From Campanula takesimana (Eukaryota; Streptophyta; Magnoliopsida; Asterales; Campanulaceae), in the NCBI GenBank assembly GCA_026119855.1, contig JAOWBW010000163.1:868001-932000 (forward strand): DNA of 64,000 nt, written 5' to 3'. This document shows positions 1 to 11,766 of the stretch, in pieces. A program made the translations under genes and the position numbers. Numbering within the stretch: the first letter of the stretch is position 1; each line of letters begins with the position of its first letter. The notes under the pieces are model-generated. The model saw nothing but the letters and a program-made list of their open reading frames with translations. It was not told the origin of the DNA and ran no database searches.

Positions 1-545
1 GGAATACAATGATCGAGAATAAGAGCTAAGTAGAACTGAAAAGTGCGTGTGTGCATTACAAATGGTGTAAAGCTATTTATAATGAGATAACAAACTAGAT
101 GATAACCCATCTATCCCAAGAATTTCGGATAGTTAGTTGAAGTTTTATCTCCTTCCGTTGAGTTGAATTTGTTTTGATAAATAAGGCTTTCTTCGTTTGA
201 CTTGGTCTTCAATTAGGTCACAATCGTTATTGATCATGCTCCACAATTTTCGTAAGAGTTACCTAAAAAATAGGAAGATGTTACCCTGCAAAACAAACGT
301 GTGATTAATCAAGTTGCTGATGTCAGGATGCAGGATGCTGGAACAAGTTGATGGCTAGGATCTGTTAACTGTGTTCAAGTCGTTGGCTCAGGATGTCACG
401 TCAGGATGTAAAGTCAACATGTCAACATGTTGAGTCAACATGTAGAGTCAAGATGTAAGATGTAACTTCAGGATGTCAACATGTAGACTCAAGTCGTTAT
501 TTTCAGGATGTAGATATAGTGTTGTGAGATTTTTCACCCCAAACA

Positions 546-1800
546 ATTGCCCCCAATTTTTTTGAATTGAGTGAACATAGAAATTCAAGAAATTTCCATA
601 AAAGTTGATGTAGGTGATAAAAGCTCCAAGATGCAATTGATCCTGCAAAAAAACAAAGAGAAAGACGAAGAATAGAATATTTTGGTGATTGTCTTAAAGA
701 CAATTTTTATTTGTTTGCAACATGTCTGTTTGGACATGTTAGGTTGCAATTTTGTTTGAACCATGTCTTGTGATAGCATGGTTAAAACTTATGAATGTTT
801 CCCGTTTTAGGATCAGTGTGTTTGATCCTTTTTCGTATTTTGATAATAGATTGGTCGTACGGTTAGGATTCTAAGGGTAACATTTTGATGTTACAACTTA
901 GAATAATTTTGGAACAATTGAATAGTAGCGATGTAATGAATGGTTGGTAACATGTTGATGTTACAAGTTGAGAATCATTGAAAAGATGTTTATCTTTATA
1001 CCTTGAGTACGTTTGGTAACATGTAAATGCTACAACCATTGATTTCAACTTGAGTTCATAATTTTAATTAAGTGCAAGAAGGTAATCAATATGTACATGA
1101 CACATTGGCCCACCTACAACTTAACTAAAACATGAAAATCGTGCGCACGGGCGAAGGTGTAGAAACCTTAAACACATAAGAAAGGTGTAAAACCTTTAAA
1201 CCTTTGAAAGGTGTAAATCCTTTAAACCTTTGAAAGGTGTAAAACCTTATACCTTGGATGTAATTGTACTTTGATTTTTCCTGTTGGACATGAATTCTGA
1301 CTCATGTGAACATCTTTTGAATACTTGGATCAGCATGTAACATCTCTGATCAACATGTAACATCTGGAAATCTTGGATCAACATGTAAAAATCTTGACCT
1401 GAATAGAGACTTTGAGTTTCCTCATAAAGCGGAAACATGTTAGGGTTGGGTGTTAGCTTGGCTAACACCCCTCCGATGCTTAAGTCAGTCGATGTTTGAT
1501 GAAGATAAATCAAATTGAAACAACATAATTGAAGTAAAGCAATATAAATGCATACCTGATTTTCTGAATTAAGTTGACAAGCTATAACTTACATGAAGTA
1601 CAGCTTGAGATGCGCTGCATTCTAACTTCTAGGAATTCTGGTACCATCTATAGTTGACATCCTATTGATTAATAATCCTGCATGAGCCTATCTTCTTCCA
1701 ACCTGATGAATCTAGATGCTCTGGTTCTGATTTCATCCAGCCTCTTGCATGGTGTCATGACTAAGTCATCATAATATGGCGAGTCCTTCTTAAGTCCCAT
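546..1800. other. Non-coding 3' interior of the gag-only element
   Basis: This lies between the gag remnant and the left LTR and has no convincing reading frame. A short tandem array of the unit AAAGGTGTAAAACCTTTAAACC occurs at about 1150-1255, beside the GC-rich stretch GTGCGCACGGGCG. In autonomous relatives pol would occupy this place. Confidence 0.5.
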
Positions 1801-1810
1801 CCTGAAGGCA

Positions 1811-2918
1811 TCAATTGTTGTAGCAGTGTCCAAGTTGGGGATATCTACTGCTGTTGAACCTGCTCAGGTAATCCTTAAGAAGTTCATCAGGTTGCTGGAC
1901 TACCCTGTAAAGATCACTTGTCAGCTTCTCAAACATCCTGTTGTATGAAAACTGATTAGTAAATATGTTGATTAGTTGAGCATATGATCCGATAGAACCC
2001 AAAGGCTGGTTGATTAGCCATCTCAAAGCTGCCCCTGTAAGAGTTGAACCAAAACCCCTACAAAAGCAAGCTTCCTTGTACTGGGGTGGAATATGGACTA
2101 CATCCATCTTCTCCTGATATAATGTAACATGCTCTGCTGGATCAGTTGTCCCATCATACGGCTTCATGTGGGGGTGGACTGAACTTCTTTGGTATGATCA
2201 CGTTGGCTATGGATGGAGTGAAGCGAGACTCATTGAAGCAGGTTGGAGTAGCCTGGTTTTAGGGTAGAGTCAATCCTGGCACGCTCATGACCAATTCTTT
2301 CAGTTCCTGTATTTGTCGGCCAAGCAGACTACCTGCATCATTGTTAGCTGCAGAAAAATGATAATTATTAAAATGATTGAAATCAGATTGAGGGTTAAAA
2401 CTCCCTATTGCCACTGTTGTAGGGGTCACAAATGTTGTTGTAGTTGGAGTGACAGTCTCATGATTGATAATTATGCTATTGGTCATGCTGGTTGCCGGCG
2501 TAATTCCACCAAATCCAGATGATCCAGCAATGTCACCCTCAAAAGAAAGCCTTCTAGGTTGATATGGAGAGTACATGTTGGAAGGCGCATTTGGGACAAC
2601 AGACTGAAAGATGCTAGGCAAGTTGGGCTGCTATCCCGCCGGTGTTCCACCCCGAAGAGAAGTCATTTCATGCTGCAACTTGGCCACTTGATTCATTAGC
2701 ATGGTAGAGGTATCATTCTGGACTTGGACCTGGTTTCTCACTTCACGTAGCATTGCAGTCAAGTTGGAGGCGATATCCAAAGGGATTTCAGGTGCCCCCA
2801 TTGCTGATCTGCCCCCACTTGCGACTGAAATTCCAGATGTAATCTGATCGGTTGTTGGATTGCTCATCTTGAATCTCTTAACAATATAAAAGAGCAAAGT
2901 TCCCACAGACGGCGCCAA
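1811..2918 (-). pseudogene. Degenerate gag of the non-autonomous LTR element
   Basis: Three successive minus-strand reading stretches are separated by stops or frame changes (2918-2631, 2621-2259, 2167-1811). The last carries the most recognisable part, with the pattern of plant retrotransposon gag proteins: YDGTTDPAEHVTLYQ near its start, then ALRWLINQPLGSIGSYAQL and LLKDYLSRF. The first begins 2 bp inside the right LTR and has a heptad-like stretch. No zinc knuckle, protease or reverse transcriptase follows. A Gypsy-type gag is the best fit. The breaks suggest that it no longer makes a full protein. Confidence 0.7.
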
Positions 2919-3621
2919 ATTGTTTTGGTCAAATTTTGCAATCTAACCCGGCCGGCCGGCCGTGAAATGATATCGAGTACAATGGAATGTAATTGTAAAG
3001 GATTCAAGAAAAGAATTAGCACGATTAACGAGAAAATCCCTTGAACAACTTGTTCGCCGGCATAAAACCTCAAAGATGATATTTTATTAGTAACGGTGAT
3101 GAGGAATACAATGATCGAGAATAAGAGCTAAGTAGAACTGAAAAGTGCGTGTGGGCATTACAAATGGTGTAAAGCTATTTATAATGGGAGAACAAACTAG
3201 ATGATAACCCCTCTATCCCAAGAATTTCGGATAGTTAGTTGAAGTTTTATCTCCTTCCGTTGAGTTGAATTTGTTTTGATAAATAAGACTTTCTTCGCTT
3301 GACTTGGTCTTCAATTAGGTCACAATCATTATTGATCATGCTCCACAATTTCTGTAAGAGTTACCTAAAAAATAGGAAGATGTTACCCTGCAAAACAAAC
3401 GTGTGATTAATCAAGTTGCTGATGTCAGGATGCAGGATACTGGAACAGGCTGATGGCTAGGATCTGTTAACTGTGTTCAAGTCGTTGGCTCAGGATGTAA
3501 AGTCAACATGTCAACATGTTGAGTCAACATGTAAGATGTAACTTCAGGATGTCAACATGTAGACTCAAGTCGTTATTTCCAGGATGTAGATATAGTGCTG
3601 TGAGATTTTTCACCCCAAACA

Positions 3622-4036
3622 ATGTTCATGCTTGCTGAATATTTATATTTTGAGGATACAATTATTCTGAACAAAGTCTTGCACATGAACTTCTCTTGAC
3701 GACTTTACTGAATGTTTTCAAAAGAAATAATCTTTCTATTCTCTGTCTCTGAAGTCAGTCTCTCTTTTATCTAAAAATTGCATTAATAGTATTTATAATA
3801 ATGTATTAATAACAAACTTTAAATTTTCATTCAAATAATTTAAATTATTACTTAAAATTCATTCGTAGTAATAACGCCAAGGCAAAATCAACTATAGGGC
3901 AGAGGGCATAGGGAAGAGGGAATAGAAGGAAGGAATTTTATGTGTAAAAATAAACACCAACTAATGCAGTTTATAGGAATAGATAATAGACAAAGCAATT
4001 AATTAATACATCATGATGGATTTCTTAGGTAGGTAC

Positions 4037-4081
<45 letters not shown>

Positions 4082-4194
4082 GTTGACTAAAAGAGCTATA
4101 ATATTGACATGTGGACAAACAATACAGAAAGCTTGCATTTGGAGAAGCCACATCAACAATATACTAATAAATAAGTGACTTTTCATTTTCTTTT
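3622..4194. other. AT-rich intergenic DNA with a TA microsatellite
   Basis: No gene or complete transposon was recognised. A perfect (TA)n tract of about 38 bp lies at 4041-4078. Confidence 0.6.
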
Positions 4195-4439
4195 CATTAG
4201 CTAATACTATTAGCTAATAATAATACTTACTATAAAGGGTAACTATAATAGTTAACTATTATAGTAACTATTACTATTATTAGTAATAGTTAACTATAAT
4301 AGTTAACCATTATAGTTAACTATTACTTTTATTAGTAATAGTTACTATTATAGTTAACTATATTAGTTAACTATTACTATTATTAGTAATAGCTATTATA
4401 ATAGTTACCTTATATAGTAACTAATAGTATTAGCTAATG
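4195..4439. repeat. Self-complementary TTAGCTAATA / AGTTAACTAT repeat
   Basis: The ends are near-perfect inverted repeats: CATTAGCTAATACTATTAG at 4195-4213 and its complement at 4421-4439. The interior alternates TAGTTAACTATTA and TAGTAATAGT motifs, so almost any part can pair with another. It may be a small palindromic element or a recombination-amplified repeat. No TSD was assigned. Confidence 0.6.
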
Positions 4440-4478
4440 ATATTAAGAAAATAACAGTTAACTATATATTAATAGTTA

Positions 4479-4711
4479 CTCCCTCCGTCCCACTATAAGG
4501 TTCATATTTTGACTTTACACGGAGATTAAAAAAATATTGTGAATGTTGTGAGTATGAAAAGTAAAGTAAAAGAAAGAAAGTAGGTAGTGAGTTTTTGTTG
4601 TGAGAATAACAAGTGGGTCTCAGTTTCATTTTAGATAATAAAGTAAAGTAAGAACTTTAAATTGGGACAAACTAAAAAAGAAAGTAAGAACCTTAAATCG
4701 GACAGAGGGAG
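4479..4711. mobile_element. Stowaway-like MITE
   Basis: Terminal inverted repeats CTCCCTCCGTCC and GGACAGAGGGAG are flanked on both sides by TA, the usual target of Tc1/mariner-derived Stowaway elements. The 233-bp interior is non-coding. Confidence 0.85.
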
Positions 4712-4830
4712 TATTTGTTATTGTAGTCAATATATTTACAATTAACTATTATAATTAATTATTAAATAAAATAAAAATTAATAATAATAGTTTTAGTTAT
4801 CATAATAGATTAGTTAAGCATTATACAATA

Positions 4831-5111
4831 CTCCCTCCGTTTCATGTGAATTGAGACTAAAAAAAAAAGCACAATAATTAAGAGAAAGTAGTGAATGTGT
4901 GGTGGAAAATGGAGAGAGAGAATTAGTGGGGTAAATAGTAGTGTTGGTTGGATAAAATGAGTTGTGGAAAATAAAAAGAGTGAATTAGTGGGGTAAAATG
5001 GGTGGGGTTGGGTGAATATAAAATATTAAAAAGTTTGCCATTTTAGGCAGTCTCAATTGAGGTGACGGACGAAAAGGGAAATAAGCTTCAATTCACATGA
5101 AACGGAGGGAG
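4831..5111. mobile_element. Stowaway-like MITE with long terminal repeats
   Basis: About 24 bp of each end are complementary, beginning CTCCCTCCGTTTCATGTGAA on the left. TA occurs on both flanks. The length is 281 bp, with no coding capacity. Confidence 0.88.
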
Positions 5112-5127
5112 TATGTGTTAAAAAGTA

Positions 5128-5425
5128 CTCACTTATTCCGAGAGTAAGAGTCTTACTCCTATTTTGGTACGTCCCGGAGTAAGAGTCTCTTTCCCAAAAT
5201 GACAAATGATCAGAAAGAATGAATAGTGATTTGGACAATTTTATCCTTCTAATGCTTCTATAATTACAAAATGACCAAACTTACTTACTTTTTGTTCACT
5301 TACACAATGAGTAGTGTTTTGGACAATTATACACTCAACTCACTTGCAATGTTTACCCATTTTCTATTGTTTATTTAATAAGTGTCCGCAAACAAGGTAA
5401 GACTCTTATTCTAGAACAAAGGGAG
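5128..5425. mobile_element. Diverged Stowaway-like MITE
   Basis: The left end (CTCACTTATTCCGAGAGTAA) and right end (TTATTCTAGAACAAAGGGAG) are imperfect inverted repeats with TA on both sides. It is related to the copy at 61286-61554 (shared GAGTAAGAGTC motifs) and lies only 16 bp from the preceding MITE. Confidence 0.7.
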
Positions 5426-5977
5426 TATTAATTAATCATAATAGTTACTATATATGTTAATTTTTACTTTTAATATTAATAATTAATCATAATAGATATT
5501 ATATATGTTAATAATTATAATTAATAGTATTAATTATTTATAAAAGTCTGTGGTTATTATATAAATTAATTATTACTTTTAATTGTATAAGTTTGTTTTT
5601 GAGACGAAAAAATATTTTTTTATGATATAGTAAAATTATTATTTTACTTACACATTAGATGTACATTATAAACTTTTATATTTACTAATTATAATGTGTA
5701 TACATTATGAAATTATTTATTATATAATAGCTAATATTATTCAATCAAACGTCTGTAAAACTTAAAGTTACTTCATAACAATAATAGCTCATCTTTATAT
5801 TCAAATTTTAATTATCATAATAAATAAAAATTATTTACAACAAAATAAAAATTAAAACAATTCTCCTAATTTTTAAGCAAACGTTTTAATTCATATACTA
5901 TATATTTATATTACAAAAATTATTATATAACTTTATTAAATAAAAATAAAAAAATTACAAAAAAATAATAAATAAGT
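5426..5977. other. AT-rich DNA without a recognised gene
   Basis: Short A/T-rich motifs such as TTAATCATAATAG recur. It precedes the Helitron-type end and may be its interior, but no 5' end was identified. Confidence 0.4.
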
Positions 5978-6008
5978 TTCCCGTGCAAAGCACGGGTTAC
6001 CTACTAGT
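5978..6008 (+). mobile_element. Helitron-type 3' terminus
   Basis: A perfect short hairpin, CCCGTGCAAAGCACGGG, is followed after a few bases by CTAG and then T. Helitrons end in a hairpin shortly before CTRR and insert between A and T. The 5' end was not located, so only the terminus is annotated. Confidence 0.6.
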
Positions 6009-6104
6009 TTACAAGGAAAAAAGAAAAATAATGCAGTCCATATATAAAGAGAGGGAGTCAGTTGAATTAGGACGGTCACAACAGTTATAATTGGTAATAG
6101 ACAA

Positions 6105-6985
6105 AATCTTATATGCGGCGGCCGCACCACGTGCGGCGGGTATGCCCACGGGTCGGCCCTCCCGCTCCAAGATCAATCCGCCCGGCTCCAGCTCCTTCCC
6201 CATCCCCGTTGTGACACGTGTCATTTAAAAAAAAAACCACATTAACTTTAAAATGCTATATCTTGAGATTTATAACTCAGAAAAAAAATTAAAAATACCG
6301 TTGTGTTCGTTTCGACGAGAAGAATAAAACTACATAGGTCATGATATGATTTGATTTTTAAAAAAAAAAAAAACATTTTTTTACACAAAAAGTTTGAGTT
6401 GCTTTGTCAGTTGAGATGTAACACTCTGTTCTAATAAAAGTAACAGTTTCATATTAAAAAAGTAACACTTTTTACAGTCAAATGTAACAGCAATTTTACA
6501 AAAAAAAAAATTGGGTTTGCATTTCAATTGTTACTTTCTCAATAAAAATTTGTTACATTTCAGATATAATGTTACATTTAAGAATATATAAACTGTTACA
6601 AGTTGAGAAAAAAATGTTACATTCATTTTTTATAAAATGTAACATTAGTTTAGTTTGTCAATCCTATGTTAATTTTGGGAGAAAAAAAGTGTTACATTTG
6701 AAAAAAATGAGTGTTACATTCCTTTATAAAAAGTTTTACCTTAGTTTTAGTTGCCAATCTTTATGTTATCTTTTATCTATTGCAACAAATTTATGGTACA
6801 TTTTTTTTAAAAAAAGTGTTACATTTGAAAGAAAAAAATGTTACATTTCGTTATAACAATTGTTACTTTTGTTGGGAGGAAAAAAAGTTGGGGGTGGCGC
6901 AAAAAAAAAAAAAAATCGAAAAAAAAACGATTTTTTTTTTTTTTTGGAAAAGTCTCTGGCCCGCCGCACGCCATGCGGCGAGTGT
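6105..6985. repeat. TTACATT-rich block with GC-rich inverted ends
   Basis: GC-rich ends related to GTGCGGCGGG (about 6126-6142) and CCCGCCGCACG (about 6959-6969) are in inverted orientation. Between them is A/T-rich DNA dominated by GTTACATTT and AGTAACA motifs with long A and T runs. The reading frames here are low-complexity and probably not coding. It may be an unclassified inverted-repeat element; no TSD was confirmed. Confidence 0.4.
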
Positions 6986-7016
6986 ACAGGAGACAAGCTC
7001 TTGGTAATAACTTAAA

Positions 7017-7199
7017 AGGGTAATGCTAGGGGCACAAAAGGACTCCACAAAATGAAGGATACAAAATGAGGTGGCGATATTTTATTGATTGCATCATTAG
7101 TGGACCCGGTACACTCTAATTAAAAGCACCAACAAAATCATGACACATCATTTTGTAAATCCAATTTTGTGTCACTTTTTTGTGACTTTATATTTACCC
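7017..7199. mobile_element. Small element with 9-bp TSD (Mutator-type MITE?)
   Basis: Inverted ends GGGTAA and TTACCC are flanked by TAACTTAAA (7008-7016) and TATCTTAAA (7200-7208), a 9-bp TSD with one mismatch. The motif CATTTTGTAAATCCAATTTTG recurs in similar form at about 59474-59531, suggesting a family member there. Confidence 0.55.
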
Positions 7200-7239
7200 T
7201 ATCTTAAATTGCCAGTAAAATAAAACCTTTAATTTTAGA

Positions 7240-7475
7240 CAAATACTTGTGTTTTCACACCAAAACCCGTTTTATAGTAAAGACGAGTCATGAATCCGGA
7301 TTATTGGTATTTTTCGACCCACGACCCGGGTCTATGACGCGGGTAACAAAATAAAAATAATAATTATTATATTTTTATTTTGGTGTTTTTCCGTTTGCCA
7401 AAAGTAATAGTTACCATAAGTAAATGTAACAAACGAGTTACTTATGTGTAACAGTTTGTATACATAAATGTTAGT
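7240..7475 (-). repeat. Truncated copy of the GTTACATTTA repeat family
   Basis: This is an inverted partial copy of about 50150-50355. It shares a degraded acgggtcatgagtc segment, then GTTTGCCAAAAGTAATAG, then alternating TGTAACA motifs. Other copies are at 40670-41575 and 49330-50375. Confidence 0.5.
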
Positions 7476-7590
7476 AAATCAAACCCAAGAGATGACAGAA
7501 AATAATGTGAAACCAAATCGACAAATACGAACACAGATCTTATGTGGCTTACCAACTACCTATTGGCTACGTCCACGGGCAAAAGGAAAC

Positions 7591-8696
7591 GAGTTTATTG
7601 CAAAATTGACATGCCTACTTTCAAAATATATCAATTTGACATGCAAACTTTGGAAACATCAAATGTGTCCTGCCTACTTAACATTGCAAAAAAATTTAAA
7701 CACGTTTTTTAACACCCGTTAAATTCATAACGGGACACTCCAAAAAACTAACCATCCGTCAATTTTTTGTAATGTACGTTATTTTTTTAACACCCGTTAC
7801 ACACCCCTTCAGTCTCCGGCGCTGCCCCTTCCCCTCCTCCGGTCATCCCCACCTCCGTCTCCGGTGACACTTCCCTCACACCTCTGGCCTCCCCCTCCCA
7901 CAGTTCCGGCGACCGTCTCCTTCCTCACCTCCGGACGATTCCTTCTTCTCCGGCAAAGACGACTTCGCCGGAAACGCTGTCGATTCTTGTCCCGGCGAAT
8001 CAACAGTCGATCTTCAGCGTTCTCCAAATCATTCAAGGAATTCAAATCCCTAGAAATATCTCAATCTCATCTAAGGAGACTCAAAATCAAAATGCGCATC
8101 ATACTAACCGAATTCGAAAATCGTTAATACCATAAAATCTGGGTTTGTTCTTCAAATCTTTGGATCTTTGAAATTCGAATTTGGGTTTTTTTCTTCAAAC
8201 CCAGATTTGATTTTTTTTTTTTTTTTTTTTTTTTGCTTCAAATCTGGTTTTTTTTCTTTAAATATTTAAACTTCGAACTTCAAATCTGGGTTTTCGCTTC
8301 GAATCTTCGTATCTTCGAGCTTCAAACTTCGAATCTTTGAACATTGAATATTTGAAGTTTGGACCCAGATTTTTTGGAAGCAGACATCCACCTTCCGGAG
8401 GTTAGGAAGGGGACGGTCGCCGGAGACGGAGGTGGGGGATGACCGGAGGAGGGGAAGGGGCAGCGCCGGAGACTGAAGGGGGGGGGTGTAACGGGTGTTA
8501 AAAAAATAACGTACGTTACAAAAATTGACGGATGGTTAGTTTTTTGGAGTGTCCCGTTATGAATTTAACGGGTGTTAAAAAACGTGTTTAAATTTTTTTG
8601 CAATGTTAAGTAGGCAGGACACATTTGATGTTTCCAAAGTTTGCATGTCAAATTGATATATTTTGAAAGTAGGCATGTCAATTTTGCAATAAACTC
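7591..8696. mobile_element. Mutator-like element carrying gene-like DNA (Pack-MULE candidate)
   Basis: Terminal inverted repeats of roughly 280 bp open with GAGTTTATTGCAAAATTGAC and close with its complement. The exact 10-bp direct repeat AAAAGGAAAC flanks the element at 7581-7590 and 8697-8706. Long terminal repeats with a 9-11 bp TSD are typical of Mutator-like elements. The GC-rich core (about 7870-8130) contrasts with its AT-rich surroundings and resembles the 5' end of a plant gene. No transposase is present, so it would be non-autonomous. Confidence 0.82.
7830..8130 (+). pseudogene. Gene-like fragment inside the Mutator-like element
   Basis: A pyrimidine- and GC-rich segment with many CTCCGG and CTTCTCC motifs can be read in more than one plus-strand frame. 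One frame runs 7864-8127 and is rich in Ser, Arg and Pro; another gives a hydrophobic stretch ending IFSVLQIIQGIQIPRN. This suits captured 5'UTR or first-exon sequence, but the source gene was not recognised. It could be noncoding. Confidence 0.35.
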
Positions 8697-8706
8697 AAAA
8701 GGAAAC

Positions 8707-9684
8707 ATATATTATTAATATGGTGGAGAAACAATTACAGAAGATCTGGTCACACTAATCTATTCTACACGAATTTTGATCACAAAATTCATGACTGTGT
8801 AATACCTAGATCTAGAATTATTGATCTCTCTCTTACTTTCAATAATATGGAGACTACTAATTAACAACTAGTATTTATATTGTTAGAGTCCAAACCCTGA
8901 AGACAGAGGGAATACAAAACAAAACCCTAAAAGGACTTTATTTCTTTCTGCACAAGCCACCAAAAATCCCAAGCCCGGAGTTAGAGGGTTCGGCCGAGTC
9001 AAGGGCATGGTTCGGCCGAACCACTACCTTGCTCGACCGAATCTCTATTGCTGATAGGGATGGCAACGGGCCGGGTACGCCCAAACCCGAACCCGGCCCG
9101 AGAAAACAATATTCAAACCGAACCCGACCCGACCCGAGGGTCACCAAACCCGTGCTCGCCCGAACCCAACCCGTCTGTACCAAACTTTTTTTTTTTCCTC
9201 AACCCACTTTCTCTCAATAACTTTAGCCTATTTGGGCTTTAACCCATTTCCAACATACACAAACTTTTATGTTTTTAACAAAGACTTCAACAAAGAGGAA
9301 TCAATAATATATACCAGGTATTGGGGGGTAATAATAGAGTGGTATAAGGGCAGAATAGGAAAACCCTACATAAACTAAGCATGCGGGTGGGGCAGGTCGG
9401 GACGGGTTTGGGTTCGGGCAGGTCAGATAGTGTTACCAAACCCGAACCCGAACACGCCGGGTTTTGGAATTTGGTTACCAAACCCGCCCCACTTGGGCCA
9501 AAATGTTTCAGAAACGGGTCGGGTTCGGTGAAATCGCCATTCCTAATTGTTGCTCGGCCGAATCATTGCTGTGACTTGAAACTTAATTTCCGACTCGCTT
9601 GGTTCGGCCGGGTCATATACTTGGTTCGGCTAAACCCTTCTTGTCTTCTCAATTTTTTGACTTTCCAAAGTCATCTTCCCTAAT
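8707..9684 (-). repeat. LTR fragment with TTCGGCCGAA palindromes, interrupted by a hAT element
   Basis: Its right edge, CAAAGTCATCTTCCCTAA, matches the end of the LTR at 40281-40644 (CAAAGTCATCTTCACTAACA), where a primer-binding site and a gag start confirm an LTR. Palindromic motifs GGTTCGGCCGAACC and relatives occur at 8988-9044 and 9551-9640. The left boundary is uncertain. A Gypsy solo LTR is inserted at its right edge. Confidence 0.5.
9055..9545. mobile_element. hAT-like non-autonomous element (TAGGGATGGCAAC type)
   Basis: Ends TAGGGATGGCAAC and a complementary CGCCATTCCTA are flanked by ATTGCTGA (9047-9054) and ATTGTTGC (9546-9553), an imperfect 8-bp TSD. The interior consists of repeated CCCGAACCCG and CGGGTTCGGG motifs. 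The reading frames inside are low-complexity artefacts. It is inserted in an LTR fragment. Confidence 0.7.
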
Positions 9685-11766
9685 TGGCGTGCCCCAACCC
9701 ATGGTCCTACTTGGCCCCACGTTCGGGACACGCACGGAAGACATCATAAAACATTTTAGGAAAATTTTTCGAAATGTCCTTTCATAAAAGTTTCATATAA
9801 ACAAACACATTTACTTGAAACTTGATTTCATTTCACACAAACAAACTTTCACAACCCAAAGTACTTAGCCACAAGGCTTACACACTTTACTTACAAATTT
9901 ACAAATCACCAACATGTTCCAAAAATAGGTGATACAAGATAAAGTCACGGGTACACTACCCAAAATGTTATACATTTACATAATGTAGCCTTTATATAAC
10001 ACATGTCCCAAAATGTCTTACCCAAAATCACCACCACGACGTCCTCCCTTGTGAAGTGACATATCCCCTGGGCTCTCCTTTATCTAAGGAAAACAACATT
10101 TAAAGGAACGGGGTGAGAATAAATCTCAGTAAGCTACCAAAATGCAACTACGATACATGCTGAAATGATACTCGTAATTGAATGTCAATAAACATTCATA
10201 TAGCACATAACATGAGAGGCAAAGCCAACTCATCATACCACATATAAGGCGGAAATAAACACTCATACGTGGATACTGAGCCAAGGTTCTCGAATCAAAC
10301 ATATAACCATCTGAGAGGTATCAACTGAGCAGCACCAAAGGGCTGAAGCGGTTTATGAACCAAACAATAACAACAACAATAACGGGGGGGGGGGGGAATG
10401 ACACCAAGTCATAACCCAAAGTGCCCAACCTTTGGCCCAAGGAAGGGGGTTAAAAATGGGAAACCAATGGTAGAAGCCTTACAATGAACTTGGCTCGTGT
10501 GCCATTATAATCCCTACCACTGCCCGACTCCACAAAAAGTACCAGCTGAACTTTAACACGAGCATAGTAATGAATACTTGCTTAAACAACAACCGGGGAC
10601 AATGATTCCAAAGTAGGGAACCAAGCCAAACACATCACAAGATGCACACGAAAGAAACACTCATAAAGAGTTCTCAACCATCATGAAATAGAATCACAAC
10701 ACAATGAACCCAAAAGGTTACATCAATTTAAACTCGATCACAAAGGACCAATTCCACCACTTTGGTGTTCCACAACAACCCTCTAGGTACTCTAGGATAT
10801 CACCTAAGACCTAGACCAAGATTGAATTCTAAATCACTTGAATTGGAACAACTCAACTTTTTTAGCAATTATGGGCGGTCGCCCATACCAGACTGGGCGG
10901 TCGCCCAAAATACTCTGTCCCAGAACAAAACCTTTCAGTTGTTTTGGGTGGTCGCCGGCCCCATTCTGGGCGGTCGCCCACAAGCCTGAACTCAGAATTC
11001 TCAATTTTTCCTGTAAGCCAAATTCATCCGTCCCAAGAGTAGGAGTATAACTTACTAACACTTATACTATTACCAGGAGTGCAACAACCATCCAAAAATA
11101 TTACTTTCAATTTAACTCTTCATTTCTACATAGAAGGTGAATACTCCATTTGTCCCAAAATTACAAGTATCACAAAAATCATCCAAATCACAAAAATAAC
11201 AATCACAAGTATCAAGTATAACATATATGACCATTTTAACATTTAAAGGGGAATTAGTAACTTACCTATTTTGGGAAAAAGTATCGCAAAAATATGTTTT
11301 GTTCGGGTAGGAATGGTCTATTCAACGCCCTGATCATTTTTATATAATTAGATTTTAAAACGGAGTAGTAAATAAAAAGAAATAAATTAAACTAGGATGA
11401 ACTTACCTTTTCTTTCAAACCCTAGGAAGAAATGAGAAGAAAATGTTGCTGTAAGTTTGTACACAGAGGGAGGGATAAGCATAAGTTATAAAAAGATTTT
11501 TGCCCCAAAATTATACTTAGGTCACTCTAGTTTCATTTTCGACACTTAAACCCCTGAACTTATATTTCCAATAAGGACCCTAAGGTTTCAACTTAATCAT
11601 TTAACTCCCTTAACCATTATTACTACTAACTAAATAAATAACACAATTAATCAAACAATATGTGCAAGTCATAAAATATGATGGAACACATAAAATGCGC
11701 ACATAATGTCAAATTAAAATCCCCAAAAACATAAAATAAATAGGGACGGGTTTTGGGGTCGTTACA
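9685..11766 (-). mobile_element. Solo LTR of the Gypsy family seen at 50713-58870
   Basis: Its length of about 2.08 kb and its sequence match the two LTRs of the downstream Gypsy element. It has the TGGTCCTACTTGGCCCCACG start region and ends GGGTTTTGGGGTCGTTACA. The flanks CTAAT and CTAAC form a near-matching 5-bp TSD. With only one LTR and no interior, unequal recombination between the LTRs is the usual explanation. It contains the same quartet of GC-rich palindromes (10871-10980) as the full element. Confidence 0.75.
10871..10980. repeat. GC-rich palindrome quartet in the Gypsy solo LTR
   Basis: Two pairs of near-palindromes of the form TGGGCGGTCGCCCA lie about 45 bp apart in otherwise AT-rich DNA. 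The third unit is degraded (GGGTGGTCGCCGG). The same architecture occurs in other LTR families in this window. Confidence 0.75.

Larger units (their letters stand above)
1..3621 (-). mobile_element. Gag-only LTR retrotransposon, cut by the window start
   Basis: Two direct repeats bracket a 2.4-kb interior. The right copy (2921-3621, 701 bp) is whole; the left copy (1-545) is cut by the window edge. Read on the minus strand, the LTR opens with TGTTTGGGGTGAAAAATC and ends in CA. It is followed by a primer-binding-type sequence (TGGCGCCGTCTGTGGGAA, about 2901-2919). A purine tract (AAAAAAATTGGGGGCAA) lies just before the other LTR at about 546-565. The interior holds only gag-like sequence and no pol, so the element is non-autonomous. 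The LTR copies differ by small gains and losses in a run of TCAACATGT and TCAGGATGT motifs (about 380-500). The TSD cannot be checked because the left end is outside the window. Confidence 0.85.

Noticed and set aside
6569..7048. Lys/Phe-rich frames in the TTACATT-rich block
   Set aside because: Low-complexity A/T runs; no consistent codon pattern or family match.
9029..9787. Overlapping reading frames rich in Pro, Gly and Arg on both strands
   Set aside because: They are produced by the CCCGAACCCG repeats of a hAT-like element and show no protein-family features.
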